Positions 30,601-43,687 of a DNA stretch of 64,000 bases are shown here, one piece after another (within the stretch, counting starts at the first letter, position 1; every line of letters starts with the position of its first letter). Source of the stretch: Auanema rhodensis (lineage: Eukaryota > Nematoda > Chromadorea > Rhabditida > Rhabditidae); the NCBI GenBank assembly GCA_964057225.1, contig OZ059895.1, forward strand, positions 13,020,001 to 13,084,000. Direction: 5' to 3'. Under the pieces are notes generated by a model, which saw nothing but the letters and a program-made list of their open reading frames with translations, was not told the origin of the DNA and ran no database searches. Made by a program: the position numbers and the translations under genes.

Positions 30601-30718
30601 GCTTTCGGCACCCGGGATTCCCAAGCCGTCTCCGATCCAAGTACTAACCGGGCCCAACGTTGCTTAACTTGCCAGATCGGACGGGATGGCGTACTTTCAA
30701 CGTGGTATGGTCATAAGC
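30601..30718 (-). rRNA. 5S rRNA gene, copy 21 (diverged)
   Basis: Three changes: C to T at sense 6, C to T at 53 and T to A at 114. Two of them fall in helix I at the ends of the molecule, so this copy may be impaired. Confidence 0.82.
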
Positions 30719-31129
30719 AAAAATACCTGATATTCAATGATTTACATACTTATCCTCGTTATTGTTTTTTTTCCAATTTCATGTTAGTTATGTAATTTTC
30801 TACGTTACATCTAAATCCCTCGATGATATCAAATCTTATGAGATCCAAATACAATAAATTGAAAAAGGTTTCACAGTTGTATAGTGTTTAAACAATGTTT
30901 GTTTCAATAGGAAATAGATAGAAACAGTAAAGTTAAGATGAAGGTTCATAAACTACTGGTTTATAACTGTAATATAGAAATAAGATTGAAGATATTTTGA
31001 TGCCTTGGGTTGAGCTATCTAAGTAAAACTGCTGGAAAATTAAAAACATTTGTTACTGAAGAGATAAAATTGAAAATCAGCTGCATGGCGTACTTTCAAC
31101 GTGGTATGATCGTTAAAAAAATTCGAAAA

Positions 31130-31247
31130 GCTTACGGCACCCGGGATTCCCAAGCCGTCTCCGATCCAAGTACTAACCGGGCTCAACGTTGCTTAACTTG
31201 CCAGATCGGACGGGATGGCGTACTTTCAACGTGGTATGGTCGTAAGC
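31130..31247 (-). rRNA. 5S rRNA gene, copy 22
   Basis: G to A at sense 65 and C to T at sense 53. Both make it more like the nematode 5S sequence I remember, so this may be closest to the ancestral form. Confidence 0.9.
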
Positions 31248-32456
31248 GAAAATACCTGATATTCAATGATTTACATACTTATCCTCGTTATTGTTTTTTT
31301 TCCAATTTCATGTTAGTTATGTAATTTTCTACGTTACATCTAAATCCCTCGATGATATCAAATCTTATGAGATCCAAATACAATAAATTGAAAAAGGTTT
31401 CACAGTTGTATAGTGTTTAAACAATGTTTGTTTCAATAGGAAATAGATAGAAACAGTAAAGTTAAGATGAAGGTTCATAAACTACTGGTTTATAACTGTA
31501 ATATAGAAATAAGATTGAAGATATTTTGATGCCTTGGGTTGAGCTATCTAAGTAAAACTGCTGGAAAATTAAAAACATTTGTTACGGAAGAGATAAAATT
31601 GAAAATCAGCTGCATGGCGTACTTTCAACGTGGTATGGTCGTAAGTGAAAAAATCTGATATTCAATGATCTACATACTTATCCTCGTTATTGTTTTTTTT
31701 CCAATTTCATGTTAGTTATGTAATTTTCTACGTTACATCTAAATTCCTCGATGATATCAAATCTTATGAGCTCCAAATACAATAAATTAAAAAAGGTTAC
31801 ACTGTTGTATAGTGTTAAAACAATGTTTGTTTCAATAGGAAATAGATAGAAACAGTAAAGTTAAGATGAAGGTTCATAAACTACTGGTTAATAACTGTAA
31901 TATAGAAATAAGATTGAAGATATTTTGATGCCTTGGGTTGAGCTATCTAAGTAAAACTGCTGGAAAATTAAAAACATTTGTTACTGAAGAGATAAAATTG
32001 AAAATCAGCTGCATGGCGTACTTTCAACGTGGTATGGTCGTAAGCGAAAAAATCTGATATTCAATGATTTACATACTTATCCTCGTTATTGTTTTTTTTC
32101 CAATTTCATGTTAGTTATGTAATTTTCTACGTTACATCTAAATTCCTCGATGATATCAAATCTTATGAGCTCCAAATACAATAAATTAAAAAAGGTTTCA
32201 CAGTTGTATAGTGTTAAAACAATGTTTGTTTCAATAGGAAATAGATAGAAACAGTAAAGTTAAGATGAAGGTTCATAAACTACTGGTTTATAACTGTAAT
32301 ATAGAAATAAGATTGAAGATATTTTGATGCCTTGGGTTGAGCTATCTAAGTAAAACTGCTGGAAAATTAAAAACATTTGTTACTGAAGAGATAAAATTGA
32401 AAATCAGCTGCATTGCGTACTTTCAACGTGGTATGATCGTTAAAAAAATTTGAAAA

Positions 32457-32574
32457 GCTTACGGCACCCGGGTTTCCCAAGCCGTCTCCGATCCAAGTAC
32501 TAACCGGGCCCAACGTTGCTTGACTTGCCAGATCGGACGGGATGGCGTACTTTCAACGTGGTATGGTCGTAAGC
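32457..32574 (-). rRNA. 5S rRNA gene, copy 23
   Basis: T to A at sense 102. First gene of the 3,570-bp duplicated block; its duplicate is copy 29. Confidence 0.91.
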
Positions 32575-32985
32575 GAAAATACCTGATATTCAATGATTTA
32601 CATACTTATCCTCGTTATTGTTTTTTTTCCAATTTCATGTTAGTTATGTAATTTTCTACGTTACATCTAAATCCCTCGATGATATCAAATCTTATGAGAT
32701 CCAAATACAATAAATTAAAAAAGGTTTCACAGTTGTATAGTGTTTAAACAATGTTTGTTTCAATAGGAAATAGATAGAAACAGTAAAGTTAAGATGAAGG
32801 TTCATAAACTACTGGTTTATAACTGTAATATAGAAATAAGATTGAAGATATTTTGATGCCTTGGGTTGAGCTATCTAAGTAAAACTGCTGGAAAATTAAA
32901 AACATTTGTTACGGAAGAGATAAAATTGAAAATCAGCTGCATTGCGTACTTTCAACGTGGTATGATCGTTAAAAAAATTTGAAAA

Positions 32986-33103
32986 GCTTACGGCACCCGG
33001 GATTCCCAAGCCGTCTCCGATCCAAGTACTAACCGGGCCCAACGTTGCTTGACTTGCCAGATCGGACGGAATGGCGTACTTTCAACGTGGTATGGTCGTA
33101 AGC
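32986..33103 (-). rRNA. 5S rRNA gene, copy 24
   Basis: C to T at sense 34; block partner of copy 30. Confidence 0.91.
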
Positions 33104-33514
33104 GAAAATACCTGATATTCAATGATCTACATACTTATCCTCGTTATTGTTTTTTTTCCAATTTCATGTTAGTTATGTAATTTTCTACGTTACATCTAAA
33201 TTCCTCGATGATATCAAATCTTATGAGCTCCAAATACAATAAATTAAAAAAGGTTTCACAGTTGTATAGTGTTAAAACAATGTTTGTTTCAATAGGAAAT
33301 AGATAGAAACAGTAAAGTTAAGATGAAGGTTCATAAACTACTGGTTTATAACTGTAATATAGAAATAAGATTGAAGATATTTTGATGCCTTGGGTTGAGC
33401 TATCTAAGTAAAACTGCTGGAAAATTAAAAACATTTGTTACTGAAGAGATAAAATTGAAAATCAGCTGCATTGCGTACTTTCAACGTGGTATGATCGTTA
33501 AAAAAATTTGAAAA

Positions 33515-33632
33515 GCTTACGGCACCCGGGTTTCCCAAGCCGTCTCCGATCCAAGTACTAACCGGGCCCAACGTTGCTTGACTTGCCAGATCGGACGGGA
33601 TGGCGTACTTTCAACGTGGTATGGTCGTAAGC
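33515..33632 (-). rRNA. 5S rRNA gene, copy 25
   Basis: T to A at sense 102; block partner of copy 31. Confidence 0.91.
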
Positions 33633-34043
33633 GAAAATACCTGATATTCAATGATTTACATACTTATCCTCGTTATTGTTTTTTTTCCAATTTCATGTTA
33701 GTTATGTAATTTTCTACGTTACATCTAAATCCCTCGATGATATCAAATCTTATGAGATCCAAATACAATAAATTAAAAAAGGTTTCACAGTTGTATAGTG
33801 TTTAAACAATGTTTGTTTCAATAGGAAATAGATAGAAACAGTAAAGTTAAGATGAAGGTTCATAAACTACTGGTTTATAACTGTAATATAGAAATAAGAT
33901 TGAAGATATTTTGATGCCTTGGGTTGAGCTATCTAAGTAAAACTGCTGGAAAATTAAAAACATTTGTTACGGAAGAGATAAAATTGAAAATCAGCTGCAT
34001 TGCGTACTTTCAACGTGGTATGATCGTTAAAAAAATTTGAAAA

Positions 34044-34161
34044 GCTTACGGCACCCGGGATTCCCAAGCCGTCTCCGATCCAAGTACTAACCGGGCCCAA
34101 CGTTGCTTGACTTGCCAGATCGGACGGAATGGCGTACTTTCAACGTGGTATGGTCGTAAGC
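34044..34161 (-). rRNA. 5S rRNA gene, copy 26
   Basis: C to T at sense 34; block partner of copy 32, sharing the rare spacer variant TTCATTAACTAC. Confidence 0.91.
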
Positions 34162-34571
34162 GAAAATACCTGATATTCAATGATTTACATACTTATCCTC
34201 GTTATTGTTTTTTTTCCAATTTCATGTTAGTTATGTAATTTTCTACGTTACATCTAAATCCCTCGATGATATCAAATCTTATGAGATCCAAATACAATAA
34301 ATTAAAAAGGTTTCACAGTTGTATAGTGTTTAAACAATGTTTGTTTCAATAGGAAATAGATAGAAACAGTAAAGTTAAGATGAAGGTTCATTAACTACTG
34401 GTTTATAACTGTAATATAGAAATAAGATTGAAGATATTTTGATGCCTTGGGTTGAGCTATCTAAGTAAAACTGCTGGAAAATTAAAAACATTTGTTACGG
34501 AAGAGATAAAATTGAAAATCAGCTGCATTGCGTACTTTCAACGTGGTATGATCGTTAAAAAAATTTGAAAA

Positions 34572-34689
34572 GCTTACGGCACCCGGGATTCCCAAGCCGT
34601 CTCCGATCCAAGTACTAACCGGGCCCAACGTTGCTTGACTTGCCAGATCGGACGGAATGGCGTACTTTCAACGTGGTATGGTCGTAAGC
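34572..34689 (-). rRNA. 5S rRNA gene, copy 27
   Basis: C to T at sense 34; block partner of copy 33. Confidence 0.91.
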
Positions 34690-35099
34690 GAAAATACCTG
34701 ATATTCAATGATTTACATACTTATCCTCGTTATTGTTTTTTTTCCAATTTCATGTTAGTTATGTAATTTTCTACGTTACATCTAAATCCCTCGATGATAT
34801 CAAATCTTATGAGATCCAAATACAATAAATTAAAAAGGTTTCACAGTTGTATAGTGTTTAAACAATGTTTGTTTCAATAGGAAATAGATAGAAACAGTAA
34901 AGTTAAGATGAAGGTTCATAAACTACTGGTTTATAACTGTAATATAGAAATAAGATTGAAGATATTTTGATGCCTTGGGTTGAGCTATCTAAGTAAAACT
35001 GCTGGAAAATTAAAAACATTTGTTACGGAAGAGATAAAATTGAAAATCAGCTGCATTGCGTACTTTCAACGTGGTATGATCGTTAAAAAAATTTGAAAA

Positions 35100-35217
35100 G
35101 CTTACGGCACCCGGGATTCCCAAGCCGTCTCCGATCCAAGTACTAACCGGGCCCAACGTTGCTTGACTTGCCAGATCGGACGGGATGGCGTACTTTCAAC
35201 GTGGTATGGTCGTAAGC
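35100..35217 (-). rRNA. 5S rRNA gene, copy 28
   Basis: Identical to the reference; block partner of copy 34, sharing the rare spacer variant CAGTGGTATAG. Confidence 0.94.
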
Positions 35218-36026
35218 GAAAATACCTGATATTCAATGATTTACATAATTATCCTCGTTATTGTTTTTTTTCCAATTTCATGTTAGTTATGTAATTTTCT
35301 ACGTTACATCTAAATCCCTCGATGATATCAAATCTTATGAGATCCAAATACAATAAATTAAAAAGGTTTCACAGTGGTATAGTGTTTAAACAATGTTTGT
35401 TTCAATAGGAAATAGATAGAAACAGTAAAGTTAAGATGAAGGTTCATAAACTACTGGTTAATAACTGTAATATAGAAATAAGATTGAAGATATTTTGATG
35501 CTTTGGGTTGAGCTATCTAAGTAAAACTGCTGGAAAATTAAAAACATTTGTTACTGAAGAGATAAAATTGAAAATCAGCTGCATGGCGTACTTTCAACGT
35601 GGTATGGTCGTAAGCGAAAAAATCTGATATTCAATGATTTACATACTTATCCTCGTTATTGTTTTTTTTCCAATTTCATGTTAGTTATGTAATTTTCTAC
35701 GTTACATCTAAATTCCTCGATGATATCAAATCTTATGAGCTCCAAATACAATAAATTAAAAAAGGTTTCACAGTTGTATAGTGTTAAAACAATGTTTGTT
35801 TCAATAGGAAATAGATAGAAACAGTAAAGTTAAGATGAAGGTTCATAAACTACTGGTTTATAACTGTAATATAGAAATAAGATTGAAGATATTTTGATGC
35901 CTTGGGTTGAGCTATCTAAGTAAAACTGCTGGAAAATTAAAAACATTTGTTACTGAAGAGATAAAATTGAAAATCAGCTGCATTGCGTACTTTCAACGTG
36001 GTATGATCGTTAAAAAAATTTGAAAA

Positions 36027-36144
36027 GCTTACGGCACCCGGGTTTCCCAAGCCGTCTCCGATCCAAGTACTAACCGGGCCCAACGTTGCTTGACTTGCCA
36101 GATCGGACGGGATGGCGTACTTTCAACGTGGTATGGTCGTAAGC
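36027..36144 (-). rRNA. 5S rRNA gene, copy 29
   Basis: T to A at sense 102; duplicate of copy 23. Confidence 0.91.
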
Positions 36145-36555
36145 GAAAATACCTGATATTCAATGATTTACATACTTATCCTCGTTATTGTTTTTTTTCC
36201 AATTTCATGTTAGTTATGTAATTTTCTACGTTACATCTAAATCCCTCGATGATATCAAATCTTATGAGATCCAAATACAATAAATTAAAAAAGGTTTCAC
36301 AGTTGTATAGTGTTTAAACAATGTTTGTTTCAATAGGAAATAGATAGAAACAGTAAAGTTAAGATGAAGGTTCATAAACTACTGGTTTATAACTGTAATA
36401 TAGAAATAAGATTGAAGATATTTTGATGCCTTGGGTTGAGCTATCTAAGTAAAACTGCTGGAAAATTAAAAACATTTGTTACGGAAGAGATAAAATTGAA
36501 AATCAGCTGCATTGCGTACTTTCAACGTGGTATGATCGTTAAAAAAATTTGAAAA

Positions 36556-36673
36556 GCTTACGGCACCCGGGATTCCCAAGCCGTCTCCGATCCAAGTACT
36601 AACCGGGCCCAAAGTTGCTTGACTTGCCAGATCGGACGGAATGGCGTACTTTCAACGTGGTATGGTCGTAAGC
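36556..36673 (-). rRNA. 5S rRNA gene, copy 30
   Basis: C to T at sense 34 like its partner copy 24, plus a private G to T at sense 61 gained after duplication. Confidence 0.89.
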
Positions 36674-37084
36674 GAAAATACCTGATATTCAATGATCTAC
36701 ATACTTATCCTCGTTATTGTTTTTTTTCCAATTTCATGTTAGTTATGTAATTTTCTACGTTACATCTAAATTCCTCGATGATATCAAATCTTATGAGCTC
36801 CAAATACAATAAATTAAAAAAGGTTTCACAGTTGTATAGTGTTAAAACAATGTTTGTTTCAATAGGAAATAGATAGAAACAGTAAAGTTAAGATGAAGGT
36901 TCATAAACTACTGGTTTATAACTGTAATATAGAAATAAGATTGAAGATATTTTGATGCCTTGGGTTGAGCTATCTAAGTAAAACTGCTGGAAAATTAAAA
37001 ACATTTGTTACTGAAGAGATAAAATTGAAAATCAGCTGCATTGCGTACTTTCAACGTGGTATGATCGTTAAAAAAATTTGAAAA

Positions 37085-37202
37085 GCTTACGGCACCCGGG
37101 TTTCCCAAGCCGTCTCCGATCCAAGTACTAACCGGGCCCAACGTTGCTTGACTTGCCAGATCGGACGGGATGGCGTACTTTCAACGTGGTATGGTCGTAA
37201 GC
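37085..37202 (-). rRNA. 5S rRNA gene, copy 31
   Basis: T to A at sense 102; duplicate of copy 25. Confidence 0.91.
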
Positions 37203-37613
37203 GAAAATACCTGATATTCAATGATTTACATACTTATCCTCGTTATTGTTTTTTTTCCAATTTCATGTTAGTTATGTAATTTTCTACGTTACATCTAAAT
37301 CCCTCGATGATATCAAATCTTATGAGATCCAAATACAATAAATTAAAAAAGGTTTCACAGTTGTATAGTGTTTAAACAATGTTTGTTTCAATAGGAAATA
37401 GATAGAAACAGTAAAGTTAAGATGAAGGTTCATAAACTACTGGTTTATAACTGTAATATAGAAATAAGATTGAAGATATTTTGATGCCTTGGGTTGAGCT
37501 ATCTAAGTAAAACTGCTGGAAAATTAAAAACATTTGTTACGGAAGAGATAAAATTGAAAATCAGCTGCATTGCGTACTTTCAACGTGGTATGATCGTTAA
37601 AAAAATTTGAAAA

Positions 37614-37731
37614 GCTTACGGCACCCGGGATTCCCAAGCCGTCTCCGATCCAAGTACTAACCGGGCCCAACGTTGCTTGACTTGCCAGATCGGACGGAAT
37701 GGCGTACTTTCAACGTGGTATGGTCGTAAGC
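37614..37731 (-). rRNA. 5S rRNA gene, copy 32
   Basis: C to T at sense 34; duplicate of copy 26. Confidence 0.91.
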
Positions 37732-38141
37732 GAAAATACCTGATATTCAATGATTTACATACTTATCCTCGTTATTGTTTTTTTTCCAATTTCATGTTAG
37801 TTATGTAATTTTCTACGTTACATCTAAATCCCTCGATGATATCAAATCTTATGAGATCCAAATACAATAAATTAAAAAGGTTTCACAGTTGTATAGTGTT
37901 TAAACAATGTTTGTTTCAATAGGAAATAGATAGAAACAGTAAAGTTAAGATGAAGGTTCATTAACTACTGGTTTATAACTGTAATATAGAAATAAGATTG
38001 AAGATATTTTGATGCCTTGGGTTGAGCTATCTAAGTAAAACTGCTGGAAAATTAAAAACATTTGTTACGGAAGAGATAAAATTGAAAATCAGCTGCATTG
38101 CGTACTTTCAACGTGGTATGATCGTTAAAAAAATTTGAAAA

Positions 38142-38259
38142 GCTTACGGCACCCGGGATTCCCAAGCCGTCTCCGATCCAAGTACTAACCGGGCCCAACG
38201 TTGCTTGACTTGCCAGATCGGACGGAATGGCGTACTTTCAACGTGGTATGGTCGTAAGC
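38142..38259 (-). rRNA. 5S rRNA gene, copy 33
   Basis: C to T at sense 34; duplicate of copy 27. Confidence 0.91.
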
Positions 38260-38669
38260 GAAAATACCTGATATTCAATGATTTACATACTTATCCTCGT
38301 TATTGTTTTTTTTCCAATTTCATGTTAGTTATGTAATTTTCTACGTTACATCTAAATCCCTCGATGATATCAAATCTTATGAGATCCAAATACAATAAAT
38401 TAAAAAGGTTTCACAGTTGTATAGTGTTTAAACAATGTTTGTTTCAATAGGAAATAGATAGAAACAGTAAAGTTAAGATGAAGGTTCATAAACTACTGGT
38501 TTATAACTGTAATATAGAAATAAGATTGAAGATATTTTGATGCCTTGGGTTGAGCTATCTAAGTAAAACTGCTGGAAAATTAAAAACATTTGTTACGGAA
38601 GAGATAAAATTGAAAATCAGCTGCATTGCGTACTTTCAACGTGGTATGATCGTTAAAAAAATTTGAAAA

Positions 38670-38787
38670 GCTTACGGCACCCGGGATTCCCAAGCCGTCT
38701 CCGATCCAAGTACTAACCGGGCCCAACGTTGCTTGACTTGCCAGATCGGACGGGATGGCGTACTTTCAACGTGGTATGGTCGTAAGC
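38670..38787 (-). rRNA. 5S rRNA gene, copy 34
   Basis: Identical to the reference; last gene of the second 3,570-bp block. Confidence 0.94.
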
Positions 38788-39197
38788 GAAAATACCTGAT
38801 ATTCAATGATTTACATAATTATCCTCGTTATTGTTTTTTTTCCAATTTCATGTTAGTTATGTAATTTTCTACGTTACATCTAAATCCCTCGATGATATCA
38901 AATCTTATGAGATCCAAATACAATAAATTAAAAAGGTTTCACAGTGGTATAGTGTTTAAACAATGTTTGTTTCAATAGGAAATAGATAGAAACAGTAAAG
39001 TTAAGATGAAGGTTCATAAACTACTGGTTTATAACTGTAATATAGAAATAAGATTGAAGATATTTTGATGCCTTGGGTTGAGCTATCTAAGTAAAACTGC
39101 TGGAAAATTAAAAACATTTGTTACGGAAGAGATAAAATTGAAAATCAGCTGCATTGCGTACTTTCAACGTGGTATGATCGTTAAAAAAATTTGAAAA

Positions 39198-39315
39198 GCT
39201 TACGGCACCCGGAATTCCCAAGCCGTCTCCGATCCAAGTACTAACCGGGCCCAACGTTGCTTGACTTGCCAGATCGGACGGGATGGCGTACTTTCAACGT
39301 GGTATGGTCGTAAGC
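39198..39315 (-). rRNA. 5S rRNA gene, copy 35
   Basis: C to T at sense 103, shared only with copy 63. Confidence 0.91.
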
Positions 39316-40125
39316 GAAAATACCTGATATTCAATGATTTACATACTTATCCTCGTTATTGTTTTTTTTTCAATTTTATGTTAGTTATGTAATTTTCTAC
39401 GTTACATCTAAATCCCTCGATGATATCAAATCTTATGAGATCCAAATACAATAAATTGAAAAAGGTTTCACAGTTGTATAGTGTTTAAACAATGTTTGTT
39501 TCAATAGGAAATAGAAAGAAACAGTAAAGTTAAGATGAAGGTTCATAAACTACTGGTTTATAACTGTAATATAGAAATAAGATTGAAGATATTTTGATGC
39601 CTTGGGTTGAGCTATCTAAGTAAAACTGCTGGAAAATTAAAAACATTTGTTACGGAAGAGATAAAATTGAAAATCAGCTGCATGGCGTACTTTCAACGTG
39701 GTATGGTCGTAAGCGAAAAAATCTGATATTCAATGATTTACATACTTATCCTCGTTATTGTTTTTTTTCCAATTTCATGTTAGTTATGTAATTTTCTACG
39801 TTACATCTAAATTCCTCGATGATATCAAATCTTATGAGCTCCAAATACAATAAATTAAAAAAGGTTTCACAGTTGTATAGTGTTAAAACAATGTTTGTTA
39901 CAATAGGAAATAGAAAGAAACAGTAAAGTTAAGATGAAGGTTCATAAACTACTGGTTTATAACTGTAATATAGAAATAAGATTGAAGATATTTTGATGCC
40001 TTGGGTTGAGCTATCTAAGTAAAACTGCTGGAAAATTAAAAACATTTGTTACTGAAGAGATAAAATTGAAAATCAGCTGCATGGCGTACTTTCAACGTGG
40101 TATGATCGTTAAAAAAATTTGAAAA

Positions 40126-40243
40126 GCTTACGGCACCCGGGATTCCCAAGCCGTCTCCGATCCAAGTACTAACCGGGCCCAACGTTGCTTAACTTGCCAG
40201 ATCGGACGGGATGGCAGACTTTCAACGTGGTATGGTCGTAAGC
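40126..40243 (-). rRNA. 5S rRNA gene, copy 36 (diverged)
   Basis: C to T at sense 53, plus A to C at 27 and C to T at 28. The last two are private neighbouring changes in a normally invariant stretch. Confidence 0.85.
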
Positions 40244-40654
40244 GAAAATACCTGATATTCAATGATTTACATACTTATCCTCGTTATTGTTTTTTTTCCA
40301 ATTTCATGTTAGTTATGTAATTTTCTACGTTACATCTAAATTCCTCGATGATATCAAATCTTATGAGCTCCAAATACAATAAATTAAAAAAGGTTACACT
40401 GTTGTATAGTGTTTAAACAATGTTTGTTTCAATAGGAAATAGATAGAAACAGTAAAGTTAAGATGAAGGTTCATAAACTACTGGTTTATAACTGTAATAT
40501 AGAAATAAGATTGAAGATATTTTGATGCCTTGGGTTGAGCTATCTAAGTAGAACTGCTGGAAAATTAAAAACATTTGTTACGGAAGAGATAAAATTGAAA
40601 ATCAGCTGCATTGCGTACTTTCAACGTGGTATGATCGTTAAAAAAATTTGAAAA

Positions 40655-40772
40655 GCTTACGGCACCCGGGATTCCCAAGCCGTCTCCGATCCAAGTACTA
40701 ACCGGGCCCAACGTTGCTTGACTTGCCAGATAGGACGGGATGGCGTACTTTCAACGTGGTATGGTCGTAAGC
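40655..40772 (-). rRNA. 5S rRNA gene, copy 37
   Basis: G to T at sense 41, shared only with copy 40. Confidence 0.91.
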
Positions 40773-41583
40773 GAAAATACCTGATATTCAATGATTTACA
40801 TACTTATCCTCGTTATTGTTTTTTTTTCCAATTTCATGTTAGTTATGTAATTTTCTACGTTACATCTAAATCCCTCGATGATATCAAATCTTATGAGATC
40901 CAAATACAATAAATTGAAAAAGGTTTCACAGTTGTATAGTGTTTAAACAATGTTTGTTTCAATAGGAAATAGATAGAAACAGTAAAGTTAAGATGAAGGT
41001 TCATAAACTACTGGTTTATAACTGTAATATAGAAATAAGATTGAAGATATTTTGATGCCTTGGGTTGAGCTATCTAAGTAAAACTGCTGGAAAATTAAAA
41101 ACATTTGTTACGGAAGAGATAAAATTGAAAATCAGCTGCATGGCGTACTTTCAACGTGGTATGGTCGTAAGCGAAAAAATCTGATATTCAATGATTTACA
41201 TACTTATCCTCGTTATTGTTTTTTTTACAATTTCATGTTAGTTATGTAATTTTCTACGTTACATCTAAATTCCTCGATGATATCAAATCTTATGAGCTCC
41301 AAATACAATAAATTAAAAAAGGTTACACTGTTGTATAGTGTTAAAACAATGTTTGTTTCAATAGGAAATAGATAGAAACAGTAAAGTTAAGATGAAGGTT
41401 CATAAACTACTGGTTTATAACTGTAATATAGAAATAAGATTGAAGATATTTTGATGCCTTGGGTTGAGCTATCTAAGTAAAACTGCTGGAAAATTAAAAA
41501 CATTTGTTACTGAAGAGATCAAATTGAAAATCAGCTGCATTGCGTACTTTCAACGTGGTATGATCGTTAAAAAAATTTGAAAA

Positions 41584-41701
41584 GCTTACGGCACCCGGGA
41601 TTCCCAAGCCGTCTCCGATCCAAGTACTAACCGGGCCCAACGTTGCTTGACTTGCCAGATCGGACGGGATGGCGTACTTTCAACGTGGTATGGTCGTAAG
41701 C
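41584..41701 (-). rRNA. 5S rRNA gene, copy 38
   Basis: Identical to the reference. Confidence 0.94.
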
Positions 41702-42112
41702 GAAAATACCTGATATTCAATGATTTACATACTTATCCTCGTTATTGTTTTTTTTCCAATTTCATGTTAGTTATGTAATTTTCTACGTTACATCTAAATC
41801 CCTCGATGATATCAAATCTTATGAGATCCAAATACAATAAATTAAAAAAGGTTTCACAGTTGTATAGTGTTTAAACAATGTTTCTTTCAATAGGAAATAG
41901 ATAGAAACAGTAAAGTTAAGATGAAGGTTCATAAACTACTGGTTCATAACTGTAATATAGAAATAAGATTGAAGATATTTTGATGCCTTGGGTTGAGCTA
42001 TCTAAGTAAAACTGCTGGAAAATTAAAAACATTTGTTACGGAAGAGATAAAATTAAAAATCAGCTGCATTGCGTACTTTCAACGTGGTATGATCGTTAAA
42101 AAAATTTGAAAA

Positions 42113-42230
42113 GCTTACGGCACCCGGGATTCCCAAGCCGTCTCCGATCCAAGTACTAACCGGGGCCAACGTTGCTTGACTTGCCAGATCGGACGGGATG
42201 GCGTACTTTCAACGTGGTATGGTCGTAAGC
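42113..42230 (-). rRNA. 5S rRNA gene, copy 39
   Basis: Private G to C at sense 66, at the edge of the internal promoter. Confidence 0.9.
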
Positions 42231-42640
42231 GAAAATACCTGATATTCAATGATTTACATACTTATCCTCGTTATTGTTTTTTTTCCAATTTCATGTTAGT
42301 TATGTAATTTTCTACGTTACATCTAAATCCCTCGATGATATCAAATCTTATGAGATCCAAATACAATAAATTAAAAAGGTTTCACAGTTGTATAGTGTTT
42401 AAACAATGTTTGTTTCAATAGGAAATAGATAGAAACAGTAAAGTTAAGATGAAGGTTCATAAACTACTGGTTTATAACTGTAATATAGAAATAAGATTGA
42501 AGATATTTTGATGCCTTGGGTTGAGCTATCTAAGTAGAACTGCTGGAAAATTAAAAACATTTGTTACGGAAGAGATAAAATTGAAAATCAGCTGCATTGC
42601 GTACTTTCAACGTGGTATGATCGTTAAAAAAATTTGAAAA

Positions 42641-42758
42641 GCTTACGGCACCCGGGATTCCCAAGCCGTCTCCGATCCAAGTACTAACCGGGCCCAACGT
42701 TGCTTGACTTGCCAGATAGGACGGGATGGCGTACTTTCAACGTGGTATGGTCGTAAGC
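42641..42758 (-). rRNA. 5S rRNA gene, copy 40
   Basis: G to T at sense 41, as in copy 37. Confidence 0.91.
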
Positions 42759-43568
42759 GAAAATACCTGATATTCAATGATTTACATACTTATCCTCGTT
42801 ATTGTTTTTTTTCCAATTTCATGTTAGTTATGTAATTTTCTACGTTACATCTAAATCCCTCGATGATATCAAATCTTATGAGATCCAAATACAATAAATT
42901 GAAAAAGGTTTCACAGTTGTATAGTGTTTAAACAATGTTTGTTTCAATAGGAAATAGATAGAAACAGTAAAGTTAAGATGAAGGTTCATAAACTACTGGT
43001 TTATAACTGTAATATAGAAATAAGATTGAAGATATTTTGATGCCTTGGGTTGAGCTATCTAAGTAAAACTGCTGGAAAATTAAAAACATTTGTTACGGAA
43101 GAGATAAAATTGAAAATCAGCTGCATGGCGTACTTTCAACGTGGTATGGTCGTAAGCGAAAAAATCTGATATTCAATGATTTACATACTTATCCTCGTTA
43201 TTGTTTTTTTTCCAATTTCATGTTAGTTATGTAATTTTCTACGTTACATCTAAATTCCTCGATGATATCAAATCTTATGAGCTCCAAATACAATAAATTA
43301 AAAAAGGTTTCACAGTTGTATAGTGTTAAAACAATGTTTGTTTCAATAGGAAATAGATAGAAACAGTAAAGTTAAGATGAAGGTTCATAAACTACTGGTT
43401 TATAACTGTAATATAGAAATAAGATTGAAGATATCTTGATGCCTTGGGTTGAGCTATCTAAGTAAAACTGCTGGAAAATTAAAAACATTTGTTACGGAAG
43501 AGATAAAATTGAAAATCAGCTGCATTGCGTACTTTCAACGTGGTATGATCGTTAAAAAAATTTGAAAA

Positions 43569-43686
43569 GCTTACGGCACCCGGGATTCCCAAGCCGTCTC
43601 CGATCCAAGTACTAACCGGGCCCAACGTTGCTTGACTTGCCAGATCGGACGGAATGGCGTACTTTCAACGTGGTATGGTCGTAAGC
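43569..43686 (-). rRNA. 5S rRNA gene, copy 41 (MULE at its 5' end)
   Basis: C to T at sense 34. The gene body is complete, but the MULE begins at 43688, one base beyond the 5' end, so the normal upstream flank has been moved 3.35 kb away. Confidence 0.88.
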
Positions 43687-43687
43687 G

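Larger units (their letters stand above)
25353..43687 (-). repeat. 5S rDNA array, segment 2 (28 full genes, 9 short units)
   Basis: The array continues after the second LTR element, resuming in mid-spacer at the duplicated ATGT. Short units start at 25656, 27643, 28571, 31614, 32013, 35583, 39682, 41140 and 43125. A 928-bp block repeats at 27159 and 28087. A 3,570-bp block repeats in tandem (about 31.8-35.4 kb and 35.4-39.0 kb), with all six genes at matching positions. The spacers hold no gene that I can support. Confidence 0.95.
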
